Below are positions 34,867 through 47,148 of a stretch of 64,000 nt of DNA, piece after piece. How positions within the stretch are numbered: position 1 is the first letter of the stretch; the number at the start of each line of letters is the position of its first letter. The notes beneath the pieces were generated by a model that did not search any database, was not told where the DNA came from, and worked only from the letters and a program-made list of their open reading frames with translations. The translations under genes and the position numbers were made by a program. Origin of the DNA: Oegoconia quadripuncta (lineage: Eukaryota; Arthropoda; Insecta; Lepidoptera; Autostichidae); assembly GCA_949316235.1 (NCBI GenBank), contig OX438748.1:11101001-11165000 (forward strand), in the 5' to 3' direction.

Positions 34867-34975
34867 ACTAGCTTTGCACCAGGGTTGGCCTGCGTGGAAT
34901 AACTTTCTCGCGGAAATTTATTTATCCCGCGGAAGTTACTCACTTTATTGGGATAAAAAATATCCTATGTTTTAA
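34867..34975 (+). repeat. Dispersed repeat fragment (ACTAGCTTTG...)
   Basis: ATTACTAGCTTTGCACCAGG, TGCGTGGAATAACTTTCTCG, CCCGCGGAAGTTACTCACTT and TATCCTATG match 16941-17060 in the same orientation. Confidence 0.5.
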
Positions 34976-36091
34976 CACTTTGATGGACACTGAACGCCTA
35001 TAGCCTGTTGTGAATTGTGATATGGTTGGTGTGCAATAAATAATCGTGTGACCTCTGTGCTACCTACTAAAATAATAAAAAAACTAAAACGCCCAGCTTT
35101 AATTAAGCTTCATTAGACAGAAACAAAAGAATCGCTAAGTTACAGTTTTATCTTACCTATACCTAGACACTTTTGCAGCATTGGCATCAGTAGCTCCAGC
35201 TACAATGAATTAAATCATCGCTTTTCTTTACGACTTTACAACGAGTGTCATAAAATTCGGTAATTTTATGGGCGGGGCATAGCGCAACACTTTATCCACT
35301 CCACGGATCGACAACTAAACTATATTTTCTGTAAAGAGGTATATCGTCTTGTAGTGTGCGTCGAGCTGTATTCATATCTTTTTAGTTGAGTTACTCACAT
35401 GACCATTACGCACTGTAGCACTCAAGCACAATAGTTTTAAATTCTACGGGGACCGACAATATTATTGTATACGCGTTTAATTAGATAAACTTCGCCAAGA
35501 AATATATAATTCAGCTAATTTTACGTTATTATGTTATTAAAATATATTTGGCTAGGTACCAGTTTTGAAATTGAATTAGTGTGCGTGTGCAACATGCGCT
35601 ATTATCTCGAGCAGCTCTGTTTTTTAAGTTGTAAATAGAGTCGACGGTAGGCATTAGCCTTTTTGCAAAGAAAAGAGACCATTTACACTGTAATTAAAAA
35701 TTTCGAAATCAAATTTTCACAGATATGTCATGGATGATGAATTGATGATCATGAAAAGCGAAGCTAAGATCCAAAGAGTAAAGTAACTTTTCTCAAAAAT
35801 GCAACAAAATGTTGCCAACACATGCTTAATCAGATGAAAGAAACAATGTGGAGAGTTAATTAAAAAGTGATTTTGAATTTCAATAATCAATAAAACTTCA
35901 GGAAACAGGTAAATATGAATTTCGTGTACCATATCATTTAAATGTCTATCATTATGGCTATGGCAAGTTTTAAACGAATAAAGAGGTTGGAAATAAAAAA
36001 AAACAATGCGCTGTAAAAGGCAGGAATCTCTGCATTATTTTTGAAAAAAAAACGTAAAAGCCCTCGTCATATAAGGGGCTGGCAATGGTTA

Positions 36092-36431
36092 GTGATAGTT
36101 AGGGTTGCTATACGTCCCGTATATACAGGACTGTCACCGTATCTGACCATCCCGTCCCGTATTACTATATGTCCTGTATTTGTCCCGTATTTCGACGAAA
36201 TACGGAAATAGAACAGAGAGGTGAGGGGCGCGAGCGCGATAGCCACTATTGTGGAGATAATCAGATCAATACCCATCGGTTATATAGAAAACTCATATTA
36301 CGTGCACATGCGTGCAAAAGTAGTTCAAAAACCGTGTGTCCGTATTGAATGTCTTAGGTTCAAGTTTTAGGCATCAGAAAAGGAAACGTCCCTTATTGAC
36401 TTGAAGAAGTTATGGCAACCCTAGTGATAGT
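36092..36431. mobile_element. Non-autonomous hAT element with 8-bp target duplication
   Basis: The element spans 36100-36423 (324 bp). Its ends are TAGGGTTGC and GCAACCCTA, perfect 9-bp inverted repeats of hAT type. The direct repeat GTGATAGT flanks it exactly at 36092-36099 and 36424-36431, the 8-bp duplication expected of hAT transposition. The interior repeats CGTCCCGTAT-like motifs near the left end and encodes no transposase. The intact target duplication shows a fairly recent insertion. Confidence 0.92.
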
Positions 36432-36962
36432 GCTGTGTCCACTATAGCTCACCTATAAAATGACTAAATATCATTTGTCTTGCTTTCAACGAAAGTTTTA
36501 TTCTAATCACCATGCAGGGCAATGTGTGACCAATTTTTGTGAGTCCTTACTCTATACCCAATACGTTCACTCACAATGATTTCCTGAATAGCCTTTTCCG
36601 ACACCCCGAAGAGAGTGGCAGGAAACGATACGGCAATATCGTCATTAATCATTATAAATAATCAAATCTCTATTAAAACATGCTCCAGTTAAGTGAGAAA
36701 ACCACAGCGGTTATAGCAATGCCGGTCGACATCCGACATAGCATTTTTACTCCCATCCTGCCAGCGGCTTCCCGTCACGATAACGCATAACATAAGAGCA
36801 AATTAAATCCGTTCGGAAGTTGCGGATCTTTGTTAATAGCCCACGCCCTTCCGTTGGCTATACGGGAGGAATTAATTGGGATTTCTTATGGGGGGGAGGC
36901 GTTTGTTCAGCAATCAATAGGCTAGAATCCTCTAGTTTAACTTAAAACGTTTTTATTTGGAA

Positions 36963-37160
36963 TACATTTTTTTAGGGTTCTTATCAAAAATGTAAACGAA
37001 TAACTTATGAAATTACTTATGGCACCACAGTGTCCGTCTGTTTGTCACCCGTTAAAGCTGTTTATTTCTGAAATTTTTTGACGTAGACAATTAAAATGTG
37101 GTATAAATATTCAATGGGGTCGTAAATAGAAAATTAAATAAATGTTTAATAACTTTTAAA
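36963..37160 (+). repeat. Family I dispersed repeat fragment
   Basis: AGGGTTCTTATC, CACCACAGTGTCCGTCTG and a TTTGTCACCCGTTAAAGCTG block resemble the widespread lepidopteran repeat opening with AAGTGTGTGTCGGA and AGGGTTCCGTAG. Another piece lies at 54745-54800 and a head at 50931-50950. Confidence 0.4.
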
Positions 37161-37238
37161 CAGAATTGTGTATACATTTCGGACATTAGATTATGTCTAA
37201 TTTCTGATTTAGCTTTACTATGTGAGCGGTTTTCTCAG

Positions 37239-37310
37239 GCCGCGTTCCGTGCGCGGGCGCAGAGCCGCAGTGAGGCTGATCGCATCCGCCTCCGCGCCAC
37301 ATGCCGCTAA
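37239..37310 (+). CDS. Possible terminal exon of an unidentified gene
   Basis: After a good acceptor (GCGGTTTTCTCAG) a GC-rich 72-nt frame encodes AAFRARAQSRSEADRIRLRA, then TCR and TAA. The basic, Arg-rich composition and sharp rise in G+C compared with both flanks look like a coding 3' end. I found no partner exons upstream. It may instead be a chance GC-rich repeat. Confidence 0.3.
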   Translation, partial: AAFRARAQSRSEADRIRLRATCR

Positions 37311-39596
37311 GAACCTACTTCCTGCGCGCGCACCTGTCGCACTATTAAGTTAATCGTATGTGGGGCTAGGTATTTATAAACTATATTACTAATTGAAATC
37401 TTTATATTGTCAACATTGGTAGTTACTGACACACTAAGGTCAGGGGATCGATTCTTGATCATAATCCACCTGCTCAGCGCTGATTGTTATCTTTGGTACC
37501 ATGAGTTCACGCAAATTAGCGTCTGCCAATGTCGTCAACGAGCAGCATTACCGATATATTACGATAATGTAAATCGTTCGCGTAAACTAATGATAAACAA
37601 TAAGGGACGTTTTTAAATTTCGATTCTCTTATAGTTCCTAAACTTTGCATAGTTGACAGCACGACGATCGTAACACTACCAGTGTAAGCTGGCCACTCAT
37701 GCTATTGGAAATGCGAATGCAGCGAGACTTGCTTAAAGTGGAAGTGTTGTTCTAACCGTGAGGCCGCGTATACCATCGCGTTTACATTTAATCGAATCGA
37801 ACACGCCAAGTACACGCGTATTTACGCCAAGTACAGATTTGGAGACAATTTTGGGAGAAACTGCCTGCTGTAACACACCGGAAAACATCATTGATAAAGC
37901 TGCGATTAAAAAATAAATAAAAGATGCAGTGCATTTTAATTGACTATTTTAAGTGTACTCTGTGTACCTACAAAATAAAGCATTTTTGACTATATCGTTT
38001 GCGCTGGGACTGAATATGCACTTTCGGTCCTATTTGTACGTGGATGATCTTTACCTAGGTACCTATCAGTGATATTATAGTTTTCTAACAAACAAATCAG
38101 AAGCCTGCTTTAGGTATTTCGATCGAGTCGTTACAAAACTTACAATATGAATATAACCTTTTCTATAAATATAAAGCCTTTGATGAAACTGTTCTAATTT
38201 TATGTCTGTTAAAATATTCCGAAGCCGTTATCAAAAATAGCATGACCTTTTCCTTAAAATAAGCAAATGCCAAGCTTTATTTTCAGAAAATTTAAGTAAC
38301 TACGGGTATTGATTCGTTTATATTTAGAAAACAGTTTTAGGAGATTTTTATATCTTCTGCGATGTAATGACGTTTACTGTTGGAAATTTTGTTAAATATT
38401 GTAGGTTTTATAACGAATTGAGCTTATATCGAAATATCATTTCATTTGTTAGAACATTTTTATTATAACACATGTAAAATATTAGGTCGTTTAAAATTAT
38501 CGGACATTAAACGCAAAAAAATTGCCTTTCTTTACTGGACTATTATAATATATTATTTAATCCTTGCGTGAGAGAAATTGCAAATCGCGTCTTAGGAATA
38601 GATTACGTTAAGAAGGTTAAGTTCTTAGTTCCTTTAGGCAACGTTTAAGCAACGTTCGTCGGTGTTGCAAAATATACTCTATATCATGTCAACATGGACC
38701 ATTTACATTACCATATCCCAGTCGATATGCCTACGGCATGCGGTGAGCCCCATGCGGGTTAACGACTGACGTAAAGATGCTTCGTTTCGGGAAGTATAAT
38801 CCTTGTCCCCGCTTGCGGGTTATACCGACCTATTCATTTTTTTATCTGCACTCTAAGCTAGCAGAAAATATAACAGTACTTATATACATAAAAACGTTCT
38901 GTGATACGTCCGATTAAGTTAGTACAGGATAATCGCCATAATTTGTAATGGGCGTTATTAAAGATAAATAATAGTCTATGTCTATTAGAAACCATAGCTT
39001 CCTTCAATCACAAAATTGACTTAAAATAGAAGTATTTATAAACTAAAAATTCGAATGTATATAAAAAACTACTACTACTAGTATTTCAAAATCCGTCAAG
39101 CCCTAATGGCTTGAAAACAGACGCCATCAGCGCCAGATCGCAGTGAGCGTTGATGCTCTCCCTTTCTGGGACAGTCTGATAAAAAACAAGTCATTTGAAA
39201 TGACACATTTCGAGTTGCGCATACTTTGCGAGCTATATAGGACGACTAAACGGTGCTCGCATGCGAGTATCACATAGTTCAGTTCAAAACACTGGTCATC
39301 GTCAACAAAAAACTTATTGGCTCTGCAATTGATACATAAAATTAGATGAATCATAGCACCTACGTCGCATAAGGCTTATCTACACTTAAATATGTCTTAA
39401 TCGCTTCTACCAAGTAAGGTACTTGGTAGCGCTAAATATAGTAAGTGGATCAGAGAGCAGAACCATCGTGAGCGATGATACGTACGGGCCTGTACAATTA
39501 AATTATTGATATGAAATTTTAAATGTTTCGTTGTATTTTACATGACATGACATTAATGTCTGAATAATCAAATGTTTGTAAGTTCCGTCGCTTATT

Positions 39597-39892
39597 ATTT
39601 ATGTTTGACTAGATTAACGTTTGACCACATTCTCACCTGATGGAAAGTGACGATGTGGTCGGAGATGAAGCTCGCGATCCCATTAAATGCTTATTCACTC
39701 TGCTCTTGAAGATCCCGCAAGGTTGTAGGATTCAGGAAAGACTGACGCCGGATGGGAGAGATGAAGAATCGAACTTCTTAGTGCGAATGTTCGGTATATT
39801 AACTATGTACGGGTGGAATCCCTCTCCACGCCTAGTGGTCCGAAGATGGAAGGGCGACGGTGGAATAAGGTTATGTAATTCCAACGCTTTGA
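39597..39892 (-). mobile_element. Family J LINE 3' fragment
   Basis: It matches 12050-12345 (same strand) over nearly its whole length: CTCACCTGATGGAAAGTGAC, GATGTGGTCGGAGATGAAGC, GCGAATGTTCGGTATATTAA and CACGCCTAGTGGTCCGAAGA. About 35 bp are deleted within it. The terminal poly(A) is lost. Confidence 0.8.
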
Positions 39893-40452
39893 ATGTCAAT
39901 GACATGAAAGTGACAGCATGAAGCGTTTGATTATTCGGTCGTTAGTTATTTTGGGTAGGTAATCCAAATTGTAACTACTGAATACATATAGAATCAACTA
40001 AAATTTTAAATTTATACTATTGACAAACTTTTTGAGAATCACTATTTATTATCATTAGTTCCCGGGTGTGTTATAGGGTATACGTGAAACACTTGACAAC
40101 AAATAATGTCGATCGAGATCATATATGGTAGGTATCAATTATGATGAAAAAAAGGTATCAATGTTATATAAAAAAAATACTAAATTGAAAATTTAAAAAG
40201 TTATAAAAACATTACAACACTTACCTATAAAAATTAAAAACAAAACCAAATAATTCTATTGATTTAGGGGGGAGTCGGAGGTCGCGTAAGCAACATTACC
40301 CCAATCACGAAATCATTGAAGCACACGGCAGTACAATTCACTAAAAAAATATTACATATGCCTCCGACTCTGCACTAAAGCAATTGAGTTATTTCGGTTT
40401 CTTTTGATTTTTTAATATCTACCTACTTACCGTATTTATAACAGTAGTCGGG

Positions 40453-40690
40453 TTTTTAACCCCCGACGAAAAATGGCGGGTGTTATGTGTTCGATGTTGT
40501 GTGTTCAGTCTTTATCCGGGTGTATTTCAGCAATGCGTGATTCGATTTCAGTGCGATTTTTTATATTAGCCATGTGTGATGATGATATTTTGCTTTTCAA
40601 ACAGTTGTTCAGTTTATTTGGATGATGTCATAATCTTTCGAGCGGATTTTAAATTTTTATGGACTGTAAAAATAGTTGTTTTGAAATCGG
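40453..40690 (+). repeat. Family H dispersed repeat
   Basis: It begins TTTTTAACCCCCGACGAAAA and contains GGTGTTATGTGTTC and TCCGGGTGTATTTCAGCAAT. A reverse-strand relative lies at 43660-43920. Copies at 51465-51690 and 60307-60535 carry the related GTATGTCTGTCTGTGG...CGAAGATATTTAGC version. Confidence 0.5.
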
Positions 40691-40830
40691 TTGATCACAA
40701 AACTCTACGATAGCACAGAATTAATATAGTACGATAGGAAAGTTTCTGACTTAAACCACAGGCTTATTGTGGTGGTATAATTAAAACAAGTCATACTGAT
40801 AAGCATTTAATTTATCGATCCATATATGAA

Positions 40831-41070
40831 ATGGAAGGAAGCTGTGGGTTTTGCGAAGCAGGTCGCTGTCCGAACCCACTACCCTGCAATAGGCATGTAG
40901 GTGTTAAAAATTACATAAGGCGTGTGATTATAGCAATGGAACCGGTAAAGTATGGGCGGGAATGTTGTTCATTATTACATGAACAGGTACAGTCTGAACC
41001 ACAGAAACTTATACAGACCTGTATAATAAAAAATTACGTTTTCTCAGCAGTCATGAATAGTTTAAGATAA
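40831..41070 (+). other. Unrecognised ORF of 79 codons
   Basis: The frame from ATG to TAA begins MEGSCGFCEAGRCPNPLPCN with six Cys in the first half. No splice signals, domain or signal peptide were recognised, and it may be by chance. Confidence 0.15.
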
Positions 41071-41120
41071 TACTTTATCACTAAATAAAAAAATATTTCA
41101 AACGTTCAAAATTTCCTTAG

Positions 41121-41420
41121 AAAGTCCCAGTCATTTGATGAAGTCTGGCGTTCTTAGTCCTCGAATAGGTGACCACTAGTGGCTTTTAATACGGAAGTTT
41201 CCGGGTTTGGAAGGCATGCTAAATACGATACCTAAAGCTTATTTTCATTTGAAGGCAGTCGTTAAGCCAAGTCACAGTAGGCACAGGGGCGGTTTAAAAC
41301 ACTGGAATGTTTTGTGTCCACTAGTCTGACACAAATCATCCTCCCCCTTCTGCCCTCACCTCTCCCAGTGAGAAGAGGCTCTACCCCAACAGTTGGGACG
41401 TGTGACATGATAATGAGGTT
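41121..41420 (+). repeat. Family D: 5S-rRNA-derived SINE, diverged
   Basis: The region AAGTCTGGCGTTCTTAGTCC, then TCGAATAGGTGACCACTAG matches the 3' half of 5S rRNA (the GGGCGCGGTCAGTACTTGGATGGGTGACC region) with changes. The body (GTCGTTAAGCCAAGTCACAG, GTCCACTAGTCTGACACAAA) is shared with 49008-49215 and 61301-61630. Its tail, GAGGCTCTACCCCAACAGTT then GGGACGTGTGACATGATAAT, resembles an RTE LINE 3' end. Confidence 0.65.
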
Positions 41421-42092
41421 GTACTTTGGGAATATCTGTAGATATTATGTTCTTGAAATGCAGAATTTTACACAGAAAAATGATATACGAGTATCAAATC
41501 CCAGCTACAATACAGACATTGGTATTTTGAAATTAGGAAAGTATTTGCCTACTTAGCAGGAGAATGGAGTTTGAAAATGAAAAATTGAGTTAATTTTTGG
41601 TTAAATACTATCTATTCAAATAGTAACAACGTGTATTACTATTATGTGTGAGGAATTATCACTATATTTTACCTAAAATCATTAACCAATTGCCAATTAT
41701 TGTTAAAAGGCATACTAATCTACTACAAACATGTAAATTGCAGATGTGTCTTTAGTATTGTTTATAACTCTTATGACGTGTTTGAAATAAATCTTTTTTC
41801 ATTTTAATATATAAATAAAGGTAAGGTTAAAACTATGTTTAAAAACCATTTTATGAAAAACATTAGGTACCCTCCTTCCTTGGGCAGTCGGGTAAAAATA
41901 ACGAGCCATATTTTGTGGCATAAGCCCCGCCAAATAATGCAATAGTATATGTACTCGTACATGTCACAAGATAGAATTGTGAACTCAAATCGGAGCATTT
42001 ACGTAAGATGGAAATGTAAAAGATTTGTAATTTAGTTATGTGTTTTGATCAATAAGTAAAAAAAGAGAAATGGCGATCAATTACTAACCTAA

Positions 42093-42418
42093 CCGCCTCC
42101 GTGGCTCAATGTTAACAACGTTGGGTTTCGGAGGTCGCGGGTTCGATTCCCAGCGGGGTACATATTTAGTACTCGGTTTGGTTGGTGGTAGGGCATATTA
42201 AATGTCCGCCTGGCTAGCTACCACCATCTTATCTAAATCTGCCGCCAAACAGCAATGTTAATAGCATTGTTGTGTTCCGGTTGTCAGAGATAAGATGGCC
42301 AGTCCCCCAAATAAGATGGGGTTTCCGGGTCAGTATACACTACCACCTTCGGCCTTATCTTCACTTAACATCAGGTGTGATTGAGGTCAAGTGCTTACCC
42401 GTTGTGGATAAAAAAAAA
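42093..42418 (+). repeat. Family B: tRNA-derived SINE, full length
   Basis: The head CCGCCTCCGTGGCTCAATG includes a box A-like GTGGCTCAATG, and box B is GGTTCGATTCCC. The body contains GTACTCGGTTTGGTTGGTGG and CTGGCTAGCTACCACCATCT, and the tail ends GTGGATAAAAAAAAA. It is nearly identical to 46818-47148 and the reverse copy at 51963-52294, indicating recent spread. Confidence 0.9.
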
Positions 42419-42498
42419 TGTTAGAACCACAGTATTAATAATTGTCCTTAAAAAAAAGAAAAACCTTTAGCTGTTGTTTTTTTTGTGGCAAAAATACA

Positions 42499-42735
42499 AA
42501 AATACATACATAACGTCACGACCTTTATCCCAAGTGAGCTGGTTAGAGAGCATTTGGGTGTTCCACACATTAAAAGTTTAATGCTGGAAACAACATCCAC
42601 GGTGAACCTTTCTAAACAAAAATGCATACGTGACAGGTGAGCCCTTCGCCGTTAAAACTTGCAAAATTGATGTTTTCTCTGGAAAGTCCCATAGTCGCCA
42701 TTACGACGCCCACGGGATGACACCGGTTGGTTATT
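42499..42735 (+). repeat. Family F dispersed repeat
   Basis: ACATACATAACGTCACGACC, ACACATTAAAAGTTTAATGC, ACGGTGAACCTTTC and GACGCCCACGGGATGACA match 32938-33180 in the same order and on the same strand. Confidence 0.65.
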
Positions 42736-43233
42736 TATTTTACGTGAGGGAACTGTTGTTTTTTATGGGGACAGGTATTGAGCATTCAATGAGCAATTTT
42801 ATAGCAAGGACTAGATAGAAAGTTCCAATGCCATAAAAATAAAACAAGAAACGGAGCCATTGATTGACCGAAAATTAAGGATAGATCGGAAAAAGTCTCC
42901 CGTGCAGTGGGCGCCTGAAATGCTGTCATTATGTTCATTCAGGATATTTTTGGCGTAATAGACGCCATAGTAAATTGAAAGATATACAGTAATACAAGTG
43001 TTGCGGTGGTAATAACAGAATACATGCAGCTCGCCGATGGAAGTTCATTACCATTGCTCATGGTAATACACACATAATTAGATAGATACCTAATATCCCC
43101 CTATAGATCTGACACTGAGTAATAGTGTATGATATGCCGGCAATTGCCCTGACTGCTTGTCTTCTCAATTACAGTGGAATATAGCAAGGCTTGCATAATT
43201 AATTTGTATCAATGAACTATATCCAATAAATAA

Positions 43234-43516
43234 AGCGTCGGCAGCCCAGTGGAGGTGACACGGACTCCCAATTTGGATGGCCCGGGTTCGATTCCCAGGC
43301 AGGCCAATGTACCAATTTAATTTAATTACTTCTGTGCATGTATCTGACAGCCCTTCAACGGTGAAGGAAAACATCGTGAGGAGACCTGTATGCCTGAAAA
43401 GGCCCCAACCCGCACTGGGCCAGCGTGGTGGACTATGGCCCATACTCCCTTACTACGATCTATCTAACAAGGTCTATATCGCTGCAGCGGGATGTTTACG
43501 GACTGATGATGATAAT
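43234..43516 (+). repeat. Family C: tRNA-derived SINE, full length
   Basis: From AGCGTCGGCAGCCCAGTGGA through box B (GGGTTCGATTCCC) to CGCTGCAGCGGGATGTTTAC and GGACTGATGATGATAA. The end resembles the RTE LINE 3' terminus at 17915-17955. Confidence 0.87.
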
Positions 43517-43659
43517 CCAATGAATAATATCCATTATTTCAGACACTGGCTGGGCCGCAGAAATAAGCGGTTTCCGGCAAAATAAAATTTGACGAAAATA
43601 CGTATATAACAACTATGAATTGAAAATTTCGAACATTGTTTATATCATCCAGATAGATC

Positions 43660-43920
43660 AAAGCAACTGTTTTAAAAGCTAAATAACTTCGAAACGGCTT
43701 AAACGATTTTCATCAAACATGGCTAATAAACCGTCTCCTCGTTTAAATTTTATATTTATTTTAATATAGTATATAAAAAAAATTATAAAAAGAAGCGCAC
43801 TCGAATCGGACCACGCATTACTGCGATACATCCGGACAAAGACTGGGCACACGTACACACAACGCCGTGAAACACATAACACCTGTCGTTTTTTGTCGGG
43901 GGTAAAAAATACAGATACGG
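43660..43920 (-). repeat. Family H dispersed repeat
   Basis: The reverse complement begins with a TTTTTTACCCCCGACAAAAA block, then AACAGGTGTTATGTGTTTCA and TTTGTCCGGATGTATCGCAG, matching 40453-40560. Confidence 0.5.
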
Positions 43921-44467
43921 TAATTAGGGGATACGATTTTAAAAACTGATGGAACGACCCTACAACGGGCTTTTGAAGAATAGTGTCAACCTAACGCATA
44001 CCTAAAGATCTAATCTTTCTCTTTCATTACACACACGGTTACTCACACGATGTAGTTTAGACTAAGCGCAACTCTTAAAGGTAAAATGTGAAATAGGTTT
44101 CAAGTTGTGTCACTGGTTGTTGTATGAGTGTCATGGAGGTTGAGATGGAGTCGCTCGTGTTCCAAAGGCGGAGGTCAAGCGTGGGCGCCCGCGGTGCTGC
44201 ACGTGTAACGAACACAATGTCTACCAACTTGAGAATATTTCGTGGCTCCCAAAAATCTACTAATTTAATACAAATCCCGAAACAGGTTTTCCTCCAACAG
44301 TAGATGTTTATAGAATGCTGATATTGTGAATTACTGATCATTGTGTATTACAGCGCTGCTATCCAGGCGCCTAAGTAGGCTGCTCTGTGGAAATTTGAAA
44401 CTTTCGATAGTTTACTGTAAAAATCTGAACTTTAAAACACCTACGAAACAAACATTTCTTAACACGT

Positions 44468-44530
44468 TAACTGCCGCGACGCAGACACAATTGAAAATCA
44501 ATTGTTTTCCGGTCACCGGTGACCGGCGTG
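44468..44530 (+). repeat. Family G head with 18-bp perfect palindrome
   Basis: TTAACTGCCGCGACGCAGAC and ACAATTGAAAATCAATTG are followed by CCGGTCACCGGTGACCGG (44509-44526), its own reverse complement. The same opening (ACTGCCGCGACACAGACACA) begins the copy at 45648. The palindrome is not preserved there. Confidence 0.65.
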
Positions 44531-44865
44531 GCGCTCAAAGGCTTCAGAAAATATTAAAAATGAGACTTGTATATGATGTAAAAAACCACATATAAATCGG
44601 TCCACTCGCTTCGGAGAAACCATCTACTGTAGCGCCTTCCGGAGACCTACGACCGTAAAATATATTTGAAAACCTGCTTCGAAATGATACCAATGTAATG
44701 CAAATGCACAATGCAAAACCGCATCGTAAACGATCCAGCTGTCTTGGAAGGAAATGGTTACAGATATACAAACATACACACTAACTCACTATTTCTTACC
44801 CCAAACCTTAACCGATACGTCGTGAGTGAAATAGTTTTTGAAATAAATGTCGGCTACAGACTTAC

Positions 44866-44958
44866 CTACCGACCGACCTACCTACCTACCGCTACCTATC
44901 TATCTACTTACAGAGGTGGTTCTAAAAGTGTTTACTTTCGTAGCCCTACCTACCTACG
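44866..44958. repeat. CTAC microsatellite, interrupted
   Basis: Repeats of CTAC with ACCG and TATC variants run from about 44866 to 44910. Another short CTAC run lies at 44945-44957. Confidence 0.7.
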
Positions 44959-45279
44959 TATAACTTTAACGTGATTTACACCCAAAATGCAATCGGAGAC
45001 AAAATATAAGTATGTGGTTTACGGAGTCACCCCGTCAACCCTCAAAGTCTGTTAAGCGTGGAGGGCGCCATGAATAGTACGAAATTGCGCGACCCAGCAT
45101 AATATCCATTTCTTACACGTGGCGACAATTTCGTCGGGGTCCCAATGGGATGATATTATTGTGCTTTAATAGGGCGCGTATTTACTGAGAACATTCATGT
45201 GTTCGGTCTATAGTTTGTCAATATACTTAGCATAGGTATATCTCTGGTGTTTTGAGCTCGATTAAGTGACCCTAATAAT

Positions 45280-45360
45280 AAAGGTGGACGGACGACCTAA
45301 TGAAGGCCGCAAGACGTCGCTGGATATACAGAACGTCTTATTACTGTTAACGATGATGAT
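45280..45360 (+). mobile_element. RTE LINE 3' fragment, short
   Basis: GGTGGACGGACGACCTAATG, AAGGCCGCAAGACGTCGCTG and AACGATGATGATGAATAA correspond to the WTDDLMKAA region near the end of RTE ORF2 (compare 17845-17890) joined to a GATGATGAT tail. Confidence 0.55.
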
Positions 45361-45644
45361 GAATAACAGAGAATTATAGACATAGAAATATTTAACACTT
45401 CCATTACCTGAGCAGAGCTGGGTTCTGAAGGGGATAGCCAGAATTGGAAAAAATTTAGTGTCGAATTGCGTGGGGTAGAGAAGACTGGATGTACAGAGTC
45501 GGAGGCTTCTGTGGCGCTGGTGCAGTGAAGTAGTGGATCATAAAAGAATTTATTGATTGTTTGCAATTAAGACTGACTGTTGCTGTAGAAATTAAGATAC
45601 AGAAAGATTGTCAGAGGACCTGTTTAAAAGTCCAATAACATAAT

Positions 45645-45815
45645 GACTGCCGCGACACAGACACAATTGAAAATCTATTGTATTTGGACAGCAGGCCCCG
45701 TAGCACGACGTAGACGTAGGAGTGAGAGTAGGACAGTTGTATATTTCGTCGAAGCAAATAAGCAAGACAAATATTATCATGCGCGACATAAACGCCTGTA
45801 ATGCTACGGGTGCTG
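45645..45815 (+). repeat. Family G dispersed repeat
   Basis: It begins ACTGCCGCGACACAGACACA and continues with GACGTAGACGTAGGAGTGAG, TATATTTCGTCGAAGCAAAT, AATATTATCATGCGCGAC and ends near AATGCTACGGG. This is the fullest copy in the window. Confidence 0.68.
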
Positions 45816-45852
45816 GTGACTGGTGAAAGTTTGTGTGTGTTTATATATGTTT

Positions 45853-46120
45853 GACGACCTGTTTGGTGTAGTGGTTAAAAACTCTGCTTCTATACCAAAA
45901 GGTCGCCGGTTCGAATTCCGCTAGGGGCATATGTTTGTATGATGAATACGTATGTTCCGAGTTATGGATGTTTTTCATTTATATATGTATTTATTTACAA
46001 AAAAGAATGTATTTGTGTAGTTTATCAACCATCTGGTATCTATAATACAAACCTAGTTGCTTAGTGTGGAACTAGATGGCGCTGTGTGTATGTGCAAAGA
46101 TATTTATATTTATTTATATT
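45853..46120 (+). repeat. Family A: tRNA-derived SINE
   Basis: Full length: the head is GACGACCTGTTTGGTGTAGT, box B GGTTCGAATTCC, with body and tail as at 4067-4342. Confidence 0.88.
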
Positions 46121-46817
46121 GTATTACCTATATTGCTACCAATTTATTTTGTAAAAACTGTAACGCACCAGTCAGTCAGCGCCTTCAGTGTTATTAATAA
46201 CGGTAATCATCATTCGTGTTTCCGCTTAAACGAATTTTGACTTACCTATATTAAAAATCTGTTATTCCTTTTCCACGGTAACTCAACGGGGTGTCAGCTC
46301 CTTCACTTTACACAGTATAATTTTATTGCTTGTTTCGTAAAAGCCGAGTATATTTATGACGTTATGATAATTTATAGTAGTATTTCATCTTCTGTTTATA
46401 CGACAGCAAAAGTTTAAATAATTATTATTATCTAATGACCAGATATTCAGATGCAATAGAGATCATAATCCGCAACGAATTCATTTTCAGGAATCTAAAT
46501 TAATATTTCAAGGTATATTAAAAAAAAGAAGCGTATTTAAAACTTCAACGAAAACACGACAGTAAAAATGGGACGATCGCGTGCATTATACACGACTAAG
46601 TTAAAATTTACTAATTAGCAAAGTTGTAACGACCTAATTGAGAGTTCACAACCAGGTTGGTATAGTCGGTAACACATAGATGACTAAATACAATTCCTGG
46701 GAACTCGCCTAGTAAACAAATATCTGATAGGAAAGGTACCATCTAGAACAAATACCTATTTTCATCAAATTTTATCATTATTGGGTTAACATCGCCATAG
46801 AACTTTAAGAATATTAA

Positions 46818-47148
46818 CCGCCTCCGTGGCTCAATGTAAACAACATTGGATTTACGTTTCGGAGTCCGCGGGTTTGATCCCCAGCGGGGTACATATTTAG
46901 TACTCGGTTTGGTTGGTGGTAGGGCATATTGAATGTCCGCCTGGCTAGCTACCACCATCTTATCTAAATCTGCCGCCAAACAGCAATGTTATAGCATAGT
47001 TGTGTTCCGGTTGTCAGAGATAAGATAGCGAGTCCCCCAAATAAGATGGGGTTTCCGGGTCAGTACGCTACCACCTTCGGCCTCATCTTCACTTAACATC
47101 AGGTGTGATTGAGGTCAAGTGCTAACCCGTTATGAATAAAAAAAAAAA
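46818..47148 (+). repeat. Family B: tRNA-derived SINE, full length
   Basis: It has the head CCGCCTCCGTGGCTCAATGT, box B-like GGGTTTGATCCCC and an A-rich tail after AACCCGTTATGAAT. The body is almost the same as at 42093-42418. Confidence 0.9.
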
